Source: PVC group bacterium
GTDB taxonomy: Bacteria; Verrucomicrobiota; Kiritimatiellia; CAIKKV01; PXCX01
Length of the DNA stretch: 13,211 nt
Assembly: GCA_003567575.1 (NCBI GenBank)
Contig: PWZG01000604.1
Span: 1 to 13,211 of the forward strand
Direction of reading: 5' to 3'
A program made the translations under genes and the position numbers. Under the pieces are notes generated by a model that saw nothing but the letters and a program-made list of their open reading frames with translations, had not been told where the DNA came from and did no database searches. Positions 6,624 to 13,211 of this stretch are shown here, piece by piece; the first letter of the stretch is position 1, and each line of letters opens with the position of its first letter.

Positions 6624-7307
6624 ATGAAGACACTCGCAATCAGCTTGTCTTTTTTAATGTTTGCACTGGCCGGTAACGTCACGGCGCAATCCTGGCGTCG
6701 CGGCGAGAACCTGATGTTCAACGGCAGTTTCGATAACGAAGACGATCCGTTGAGCGGCTGGACGTATAACTACAGCTTTCTGTATCAACGTGAAGCAACC
6801 GAGTTCGACAGCCGGCATTACGAAGAAAACCACGAGCGCGTCGAGGTTTTAGAGCATGAGGGCGGTCGCCGCAACGTACTGCGCCTCAAGGCGAATCCAC
6901 CCGCCGGAACCAAGGTTGACGGTCCGCCGATTCCCATTGATTCCGACGGTCGTTATCGTCTGACCATGTACGCCAAGACCAGCGGTCCAAATGTACGCCT
7001 TATTATCGAAGGTTACATGTGGCGTCCGGGCATACGCCCCCATGACGGCATTCCCAAACTGACCGAATTACGCAAAACGTTTCGCAGTAAACCGGTTTAT
7101 TTCGGTTCGCAAAGCGACGGTAATTTCAGCAATGTTACGGGCGGATGGTCAAGAGGCGTGCGTGAATTCCCCGATAAAGACATGTCGCGCCAAGCGCTTC
7201 GCGCCTGGGAACGTACCGAATTCGCGGTATTGCATGTAGTGGCGATTCTTGGGAAACCGACGGGAAGTTTGTACATTGACGATGTGGTTCTGGAAAGAAT
7301 CGAGTAA
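6624..7307 (+). CDS. Small exported protein with carbohydrate-binding-like beta-sandwich
   Basis: The 227-residue product begins with a clear signal peptide (MKTLAISLSFLMFALAGNVTAQ), probably cut after the TA or TAQ near residue 21-22. The mature part opens with ENLMFNGSFDNEDDPLSGWT and ends with GSLYIDDVVLERIE. The pattern 'N-L-x-x-N-G-x-F ... GW' at the start and 'IDDVxLE' at the end is typical of galactose-binding-like jelly rolls such as CBM4/9 modules, where the two ends form neighbouring strands. The protein is just one such domain, with no enzyme part, so it may bind a glycan or act as a structural subunit. It has its own promoter and strong ribosome binding site, so it could be made in larger amounts than its neighbours. 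It precedes the large membrane protein by 39 bases. Fold likely; ligand unknown. Confidence 0.75.
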   Translation: MKTLAISLSFLMFALAGNVTAQSWRRGENLMFNGSFDNEDDPLSGWTYNYSFLYQREATEFDSRHYEENHERVEVLEHEGGRRNVLRLKANPPAGTKVDGPPIPIDSDGRYRLTMYAKTSGPNVRLIIEGYMWRPGIRPHDGIPKLTELRKTFRSKPVYFGSQSDGNFSNVTGGWSRGVREFPDKDMSRQALRAWERTEFAVLHVVAILGKPTGSLYIDDVVLERIE

Positions 7308-7331
7308 TCCGTATCCCGGCGAAGTATCGGG

Positions 7332-7338
7332 AAAGGAG
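7332..7338 (+). promoter_or_regulatory. Ribosome binding site AAAGGAG deciding the start at 7347
   Basis: AAAGGAG ends eight bases before the ATG at 7347. A GTG at 7338 is in the same frame but overlaps this site, so the ATG is the better start. Confidence 0.8.
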
Positions 7339-7346
7339 TGTTTATC

Positions 7347-10300
7347 ATGACACCTGAAGAAATTCTTCGCGAACTAGCGCGCATAGCAGGCCGCCTGGGC
7401 CGATGGCAGGCCCAGTGGCGGGCAACCATCACGGCCGCCGCCGTGCTGATAGGTCTATGGATATTTACTCTGTCGGACATGGCGTTGCGATACAATCGCG
7501 GCGGCAGAGTGGCCATATGGACGCTGCTGATGCTTGGGCTTGTTTCCGGATTGTACACGATTATCCGGGCATTGGCCCGGCGACGCCCAGCGCGAGCGGT
7601 TGCCGCTCGTATCGAACAGTGTTTCCCGCAATTGGACAATCATTTGATCAACTACGTCCAATTCGCGGCTTTACCCCAAAAGAACCCGCTCATCTCAGCC
7701 TATCTGCAAGCCGGTGTGCCGAGTTTTAGAGAAATAGAGATCAAGGCAATGAAAGACCGCCGTGCGCACCGGCGTGCCGCGATCGGCTTGTTGGTCGCAG
7801 CAGTCCTGCTGATGGCGCCCACCCTGTGGGCGGGATCGGCGTGGACCAATGCCATGTTGCGCATTATCAACCCGTTCTCCGCCAGAACGCCATCGACACT
7901 GGCACGCATCATCGACGTACAACCCGGCGATCACGCGGTGCTCGCCGGCGGTTCCGTACTCCTCGAGTGTTTTGCCGACGGCCAGCGTGGACAAGAAGTC
8001 TTTCTCGAAATATGGCCCGACGACGATCAACGCAGCGTCATTTCGCTGGACACGTTCAAGGGTGACGGCGTGGAAGAGTTCGCACACCATATCTCCAGTG
8101 TTACGGCCGGCCTACGCTACCGCTTTCGCGCCGGCGACGACCGCTCCGCCATATACCGGATAAATACATTGGCCCCGCTTGCATTCACCCGTATCGAGAT
8201 CGAGGTAGATCCGCCCGAATACACAGGGTATCTACCGGATCGTTTCAGTATCCTTGACGATCACGTCGATATCCCGGAAGGTTCAGAAGTTATCCTGCAC
8301 GTCGAGTGTAATCGACCGCTGGTATCGGGCGAACTGGTGAACGCCGGCCATGCGCCGGTCACACTGGAACCGACGAAAAACGGTTCGTTGACCGGCAAGA
8401 TGGAGGCTGCTTGCGACATTGTCTGGAACCTGATCGTGAACGATGCCAACGGACTCCGGGCTGAATCCGAACTTAAACTCGATATATTACCGGATCAAGC
8501 GCCGATTTTGGAAGTCATTTCCCCGACCGCCCGAACCACGCTGGGTCCGGGAGCACGTGCGCGTATCTCGTGGGAAGCCATGGACGATTACGGGCTGCGA
8601 CGGATTGTCCTGGAACAAATGGAGCCGGACGCGCAACCGAACGATGAAGGCTGGCCGGTTACCGAATGGGATGCCGACGGAAGACGTCAGTTCAGTGCGA
8701 CATGGACCGGCACCGATCTGCCGGCGGGAATACCCAGCGTATTCCGTTTGGTCGCCATCGATAACCGCCCCGGCGAACCCAATCGTACCCAGTCGGCGCT
8801 CATCGTATTCGACGTCGGTACCGCATCCGATGTTGTCCAAAAGGAAAAAGATGCGGTTGCCAAAGCGCTGGAATCGTTTTCCAGTATGGTAGAATTGCAG
8901 CGGGAAACGCTTGAGCGAACCGAACAGCTGCGTGCGGTCCTCGCAGATGCGCGGCCGCAACACTGGCGCGAGGTCGGTGTGCGCCAAAATGAAGTCCGCC
9001 GTATTGCCGGCGCATTGCTGGCCAATCCAGCCAAACCTTTGGGACCGATGTCGGAAATGGTGCGCAGCCTGTTTCACGGACCCATGACCGACGTGCTTGA
9101 TGTCGTCAGCCGCGTAATGACGGCGGACGACCGCCAGCAAGGACCCATGGCCGATCAGGTTATCTTGCTTCAGAAACGGATTTTGCGTGCGTTAACCCAG
9201 GTTGATTCGCAAATGGATAGAATTCAGGAAAACCGGGATATCGCCGGCATCATTTCGATGCTTGAATCGCTGATTCAAAACCAATCCCGTCTGATTAGCG
9301 ATACCTCATTATCGTTGGCCGAACAACGTGATCCGGAACGTTCGCTGGCTAACCGTCAGGACCGTTTGGCCAACGATGTATTTGAATTTCTTAGATTGTG
9401 CCGCGACGATGCCGATCGATTCATGGGGAATAATCCGGAATTTGCGGACACTTTGCGGCGTGTGGCCGACTATTGCGAAACGCAAGGCGCGGCGGAGTCC
9501 ATGCTGATTGCCGCCGCACATCTTGAAGATAGAGATGCCGGCGCGGCACTCGAACCACAGCAAGCCGCTCTTGAAACCCTTGAACACTGCATGAACATGC
9601 TCGATTCATGGCGCGGCGAAGAAGCTTTGGAAAAAATGGATATGTTCGCGGACACGTTGGCAAGCGCTATCGATAAATTCGAAAAAATGATCGATCTTCA
9701 AGGTCAGGTCGTTGACTCGATTCGACAAGTCGGCCAACAGGACGATAAATCGAAGGAAGACATGGATCATCTGGGCGCGGAATTGAAAGAAATTCGCGAG
9801 AACATGAAGGAAACACTACTACAACTGGCCAACGACCTTCATATCTTCCCCGAACTACCGGTCGGCAACGATCTTGTCCAGGACGTCTTCCAGGTATTCG
9901 AAGACGTGGAACAACGGGAAGGCTCGGAAACCGGCGAAGTGAGCGAACTCGGTATCGGCAAAAACGAAGACAGCTCCATGGAACTACTCGAGGCGATGAA
10001 AGACTTCAAGGAACGTCTGGAAGACATGGAACAATGGTTGCCGGACGAACCGAACCGCTTGAAAGTCGAGGCCGAGAGTTTCGATCAGGAAGAATTTCCC
10101 AACGATATCCCGATCATCCCCATGGCCAGCGAAATGGAAGACGTAATCGGCGACCTGCTCGAGAAGTTGGATCAAGGTCATGATACCGACGATACGGCAA
10201 CCAACATCGGACAGCCCGACGTTGAAGCCGGCTGGGAAGTCACCGAAGGACAGGTAACCACTTATAGCGCCAAGGGTATGAGCGGCAACGAAGAGCCCGA

Positions 10301-10931
10301 TCACAAGGAACAGGACGGCCGGTCAAACATCGGTCGCCAGGGTATGTCCGACGGAGAGACGGCGGCCGGAAGCGGCGCCATCAGCGAAGGCGACGACGAT
10401 ATTCAGGAGCGTATGACTCAGGATTCGGCACAGAGCGGTCATGTCGAAGAGTTCAGCGATCCGGATGAAGTAGATGTCGTCGCTACCGGTGGCGGAAAAC
10501 AAGCCGGCCATACGGAAGAACTCGGCATGTCGGGCGACGGCCCGCGTCGCGACGCGCTGTCGCAAGAACCGTCACAAGCCGGATGGGACGCCATGATGCG
10601 GCGCGATGCCGAAGCGTTGTACGCGCGCGCCTCGCTGTCACACGTCAAAACGGGTTCTCTTGATGAAGCAATTCGCCATTTGCGCCATGCCGAAGAAGCC
10701 GCAAAACACGGACTGCCGCTCCAGCAAATCCAGGAACACCGGCGTCGGGCGTCCGCGGCGTTGCGCCGTACCTTGACGCAACTCGGTCCGGGCATACCCA
10801 GCGACACGATGGAGCTTGATTATTCGCCGCCGCATATCGAAGACCAAATTGCCGGCGCCGCCCAGGAAGCTCCGGCAATCTATCGCGATCTCGTGTCCGA
10901 ATACTTCAAAGCGTTGGGCAATGCACCGTAA
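7347..10931 (+). CDS. Large DUF4175-like membrane protein with coiled coil and acidic repeat-bearing tail
   Basis: The 1194-residue product has two N-terminal helices (about 28-45 and 55-75) and a third (about 145-165). Beta-rich domains follow, with VDPPEYTG (287-294) and LPDQAPILEVISP (381-393) leading to AMDDYGLRRIVLE (411-423). The DPPxYTG and DDYGL motifs are what I associate with DUF4175-type proteins. From about 500 to 900 the chain is Glu/Gln/Leu-rich and probably helical or coiled coil. Residues about 860-1075 are acidic and of low complexity, with imperfect repeats (GMSGN, GMSDG, GMSGDG; GHVEEF, GHTEEL). A basic helical end (about 1079-1150) resembles a TPR-like hairpin. Proteins of this kind commonly lie beside DUF58/VWA genes in PVC bacteria. 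It may be a scaffold reaching from the inner membrane into the periplasm. Membrane location is clear; the rest is inference. Confidence 0.82.
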   Translation: MTPEEILRELARIAGRLGRWQAQWRATITAAAVLIGLWIFTLSDMALRYNRGGRVAIWTLLMLGLVSGLYTIIRALARRRPARAVAARIEQCFPQLDNHLINYVQFAALPQKNPLISAYLQAGVPSFREIEIKAMKDRRAHRRAAIGLLVAAVLLMAPTLWAGSAWTNAMLRIINPFSARTPSTLARIIDVQPGDHAVLAGGSVLLECFADGQRGQEVFLEIWPDDDQRSVISLDTFKGDGVEEFAHHISSVTAGLRYRFRAGDDRSAIYRINTLAPLAFTRIEIEVDPPEYTGYLPDRFSILDDHVDIPEGSEVILHVECNRPLVSGELVNAGHAPVTLEPTKNGSLTGKMEAACDIVWNLIVNDANGLRAESELKLDILPDQAPILEVISPTARTTLGPGARARISWEAMDDYGLRRIVLEQMEPDAQPNDEGWPVTEWDADGRRQFSATWTGTDLPAGIPSVFRLVAIDNRPGEPNRTQSALIVFDVGTASDVVQKEKDAVAKALESFSSMVELQRETLERTEQLRAVLADARPQHWREVGVRQNEVRRIAGALLANPAKPLGPMSEMVRSLFHGPMTDVLDVVSRVMTADDRQQGPMADQVILLQKRILRALTQVDSQMDRIQENRDIAGIISMLESLIQNQSRLISDTSLSLAEQRDPERSLANRQDRLANDVFEFLRLCRDDADRFMGNNPEFADTLRRVADYCETQGAAESMLIAAAHLEDRDAGAALEPQQAALETLEHCMNMLDSWRGEEALEKMDMFADTLASAIDKFEKMIDLQGQVVDSIRQVGQQDDKSKEDMDHLGAELKEIRENMKETLLQLANDLHIFPELPVGNDLVQDVFQVFEDVEQREGSETGEVSELGIGKNEDSSMELLEAMKDFKERLEDMEQWLPDEPNRLKVEAESFDQEEFPNDIPIIPMASEMEDVIGDLLEKLDQGHDTDDTATNIGQPDVEAGWEVTEGQVTTYSAKGMSGNEEPDHKEQDGRSNIGRQGMSDGETAAGSGAISEGDDDIQERMTQDSAQSGHVEEFSDPDEVDVVATGGGKQAGHTEELGMSGDGPRRDALSQEPSQAGWDAMMRRDAEALYARASLSHVKTGSLDEAIRHLRHAEEAAKHGLPLQQIQEHRRRASAALRRTLTQLGPGIPSDTMELDYSPPHIEDQIAGAAQEAPAIYRDLVSEYFKALGNAP

Positions 10932-10977
10932 TACAGTCGGCAAGGCTCGCATCAGCTCGCGGGAACAGTGCGTTATC

Positions 10978-13211
10978 ATGATGAAAAATCACGAAACAAA
11001 AAGACCATTCACATTCAAAATGTTTTGGCAAGGGCTATTGTTTGGCTGTTGTTTACTGTCCGTTACGCTGACTCATAGCGATGCCCAAACCCGGAATAAT
11101 TGGCATGATCCCGATTCACCGTTGCGGTTCAATGTCGCTATCGAATCGCAACCCACGGATCAGCGAGCGGGCATCGTCGCAATACTGCCTGACGGCGGGC
11201 TGCTGCCAGGCCCCTACCCCGTGACCACGGTCGTCGACCGCGGCGGTAACAGGCTGGAGAGCGAATGTCTCTGGCACAATCCCGACGAAGGATTCGCTAT
11301 CGTATTCCAGCGCCCTACCGTAGGACTGGCGGTCTGGATCTATGTCAAGGGCGCCAATCAGCTCAAGCTACATACGCCGCAATCGAATTTCAAGCCCAGC
11401 CTGATGGTTTACGTGCAACGGGCTGCACCTGGCAGCGCCGACTTGCGAGGAGCACAACAGTTGGCCGCAAATTCGCCGCCGGGCCGTAACGCCCGGTTCG
11501 GTCTCGTCGATGAAATCCGTTCCCGCAATAATCCGCTCTGGCGCGAAGACACGCATTTCGAGACCTACTATAGCGGATGGATCAGACCGCAACGTGCAGG
11601 CCGCACATGGATTGCGACCGTATCCCAGGACGGTTCGCGGGTACGGATCGACGGCAACACCATCGCCACATGGCCGGCCGGCAAACCGCGCGCCGAAGGT
11701 CAACGAGGCGAAATCGGCGGAAACGTAGAACTTACCGACGATATTCACCGTCTCGAATATTTACACTACCAGACCACCGGCGCGTTGGAAATGTTGCTGG
11801 CATGGCGTTTACCGGGACAATCCTCCGGTAGTCTGCCCACCGAAATGCGCAGAGGAAATTTTGTGCATTCCGGTAGAGGTAGATTGGTCGGCGCCGAATC
11901 ACGTGACGGGTCGCCGCTGCCTTTGATTTCCGCGGAGCGCTTGAATCATCTGTGGTTATTCGACAACCCGATTTTCCTGGTCCGTTGCTCGGTTAATTTG
12001 GCGCGTAACAATCCGGAAGACAGCGTCTATACATGGCGTATCGGCAACAGTCCTGAAATCCGGGAAAACGATTTTCTCTGGCTTATCGAGGGAACACGGG
12101 AAACAGGGATACAGCTTTCCGTTGCATCGGAAAAGGGCACGGCATCGGCACGCCTGCCTTTTTATTTGCGGCGTCATACGAGCAGTGCATCGATCGACAA
12201 TCCTGATCACCGCCAAGCTTATCGCCGCGCCTTTTTGAATATGTGCCGTATGCTGCCGCCGGGAGTAAGCCCGGCGCAACAATGGTCCGGCGACATGTGG
12301 AAAACCCTGCTGGAAATTCTCGAACCTTATACGGCAAGCGAACTTCTGGTGGAATTATTCGATCGATCATACGACGATATCCGCGATATGCCGCCCGAAA
12401 TCCGCTATCGACTGCAAGATTACTTTTTTGAGATCATCCGTTATACCGACAAGGACGCGGCTGCCGAATGGCTACGGAAATTCCAGGCCGATGCCGAGGA
12501 TCGTGAGCGGCGACTGCACTGGCAATTGACCCATGTCGATTTCCTGATATACGATAAGGGCGCGACCAACGAGGCGCGACGTATTGTCCGCGATTTACAA
12601 CGCGCATCGGGTAATCCAGAAGTTTCAATCCGCGCCGACATCCGGGAAGGCGACATCGAGCGACTGGCCGGCAACTACGAACAGGCCAGCCGCATTTACA
12701 GCCGGGCTCAGGATCGTTCCGCCTCACTGCGCCGGACCCGGCGTACGCAACAAACCCTTGAAGCGACCGGAACAACCCTGCGTGGCGCCGACGCTATCCG
12801 GGAAGCGCGCGAACAACGCCAATCCGCTTCGCTACGGCAAGCCAGGCGGGCGCGAGTCGAAGACTGGCGCGTCATGGCCGTACGCGGTTCAATGCATGCC
12901 GAAACTATCCGGGAACTGATTCGTACCGGATACCTGTTCGAAGCCCGCGACGCAATCGCCCAATGGGAGATCGAATTTCCATTGCACAAAATCGCCGAAG
13001 ATTTACTGATTGCTGAAGCCGAATATTACATGGCCATAGGCAACTACCGTCGCGCCGTTATGTTGCTCGCAAACTATCGCGGCGGCGTAGGCATGACTAA
13101 CTTCCTGCCGATGGCCATGCAAATGGAACTTGAAAGCCTCTTGCAAATGGAACAAGACGACAAAATCCGCGAGTTGATCAAGGAAATTCAACGCCGGTTA
13201 CCCAATCATCC
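10978..13211 (+). CDS. Exported protein with PA14-like domain and helical repeats, 3' end outside window
   Basis: The frame stays open from the ATG at 10978 to the window end, giving 744 residues so far. The N-terminus has a basic region (KNHETKRP) and a hydrophobic core (FWQGLLFGCCLLSVTL), with likely cleavage after SDA at residue 36. A beta-rich region (about 45-130) precedes a PA14-like domain (about 190-275): FETYYSGWIRP, then VSQDGSRVRIDG (215-226), then HRLEYLHYQ and a LAWRLPG strand. PA14 domains often bind glycans. The rest is mainly helical, with TPR-like units at about 554-580 (REGDIERLAGNYEQASRIY) and 676-702 (AEAEYYMAIGNYRRAVMLL). An in-frame ATG at 10921 overlaps the end of the previous gene and would give a longer N-terminus that fits a signal peptide less well; ATG 10981 is also possible. 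No strong ribosome binding site is seen. The coupling suggests operon membership. Confidence 0.8.
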   Translation, partial: MMKNHETKRPFTFKMFWQGLLFGCCLLSVTLTHSDAQTRNNWHDPDSPLRFNVAIESQPTDQRAGIVAILPDGGLLPGPYPVTTVVDRGGNRLESECLWHNPDEGFAIVFQRPTVGLAVWIYVKGANQLKLHTPQSNFKPSLMVYVQRAAPGSADLRGAQQLAANSPPGRNARFGLVDEIRSRNNPLWREDTHFETYYSGWIRPQRAGRTWIATVSQDGSRVRIDGNTIATWPAGKPRAEGQRGEIGGNVELTDDIHRLEYLHYQTTGALEMLLAWRLPGQSSGSLPTEMRRGNFVHSGRGRLVGAESRDGSPLPLISAERLNHLWLFDNPIFLVRCSVNLARNNPEDSVYTWRIGNSPEIRENDFLWLIEGTRETGIQLSVASEKGTASARLPFYLRRHTSSASIDNPDHRQAYRRAFLNMCRMLPPGVSPAQQWSGDMWKTLLEILEPYTASELLVELFDRSYDDIRDMPPEIRYRLQDYFFEIIRYTDKDAAAEWLRKFQADAEDRERRLHWQLTHVDFLIYDKGATNEARRIVRDLQRASGNPEVSIRADIREGDIERLAGNYEQASRIYSRAQDRSASLRRTRRTQQTLEATGTTLRGADAIREAREQRQSASLRQARRARVEDWRVMAVRGSMHAETIRELIRTGYLFEARDAIAQWEIEFPLHKIAEDLLIAEAEYYMAIGNYRRAVMLLANYRGGVGMTNFLPMAMQMELESLLQMEQDDKIRELIKEIQRRLPNH

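Noticed and set aside
7338..7340. GTG as start of the 1194-residue protein
   Set aside because: It lies within the AAAGGAG ribosome binding site; the ATG at 7347 has ideal spacing.
8487..9140. Long open frame on the - strand (217 codons)
   Set aside because: It lies wholly inside the large + strand gene, has composition typical of an antisense shadow and lacks a recognisable domain.
11038..11058. Lipoprotein signal in the PA14-like protein (LLFGCC)
   Set aside because: The residue two before the cysteine is Phe, which does not fit a lipobox, and a normal cleavage site follows at SDA.
1..13211. CRISPR array, tRNA, rRNA or integrase-type mobile genes
   Set aside because: No regularly spaced repeats, no cloverleaf or rRNA-like sequence and no recombinase or transposase product were found on either strand.

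Overview
The window looks like part of a chromosome from a Gram-negative-type bacterium of the Planctomycetes/Verrucomicrobia/Lentisphaerae (PVC) group or a neighbouring candidate phylum. This rests on gene content: a DUF58 protein, a BatA-type protein, a second von Willebrand factor A (VWA) membrane protein and a very long membrane/coiled-coil protein all lie in a row, an arrangement I associate with those lineages. It is an inference without a phylogeny. All supported genes are on the + strand.

Layout. Positions 3-539 hold the 3' end of a membrane gene that resembles an ABC-2 transporter permease. Positions 540-1050 are non-coding and filled with an imperfect inverted repeat (about 591-899) that carries GC-rich hairpin elements; a candidate promoter follows at 970-998. 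Then come three closely spaced genes: a DUF58/VWA-like protein (1051-1950), a BatA-type membrane protein with VWA and glutamine-amidotransferase-like domains (1973-4195), and a second membrane VWA/amidotransferase-like protein (4230-6437). A 186-base gap (6438-6623) holds a dispersed-repeat fragment and a good sigma70-like promoter. It opens a second transcription block: a small exported carbohydrate-binding-like protein (6624-7307), a 1194-residue membrane protein with DUF4175-like and coiled-coil parts (7347-10931), and an exported protein with a PA14-like domain and a helical-repeat C-terminus that runs off the window (10978-13211).

How the genes may work together. DUF58 and BatA-type VWA proteins usually partner a MoxR AAA+ ATPase; together they are thought to act as a chaperone-like or metal-dependent assembly machine at the membrane. 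No MoxR gene is visible here. All three VWA-type proteins keep an intact DxSxS metal-binding motif, while both amidotransferase-like domains show no evident nucleophile cysteine, which suggests metal-dependent protein contact rather than amidotransferase chemistry. The second block adds a large inner-membrane protein with an extended, probably extracytoplasmic region, and two exported proteins with folds that often bind glycans. A reasonable but unproven reading is an envelope machine that assembles or surveys surface proteins or polysaccharides.

The clearest unusual features are the composite inverted repeat at 591-899, the contrast between genes with a strong Shine-Dalgarno sequence and genes that lack one but have a start codon overlapping the previous stop, and the 1194-residue protein with its acidic, repeat-bearing tail.
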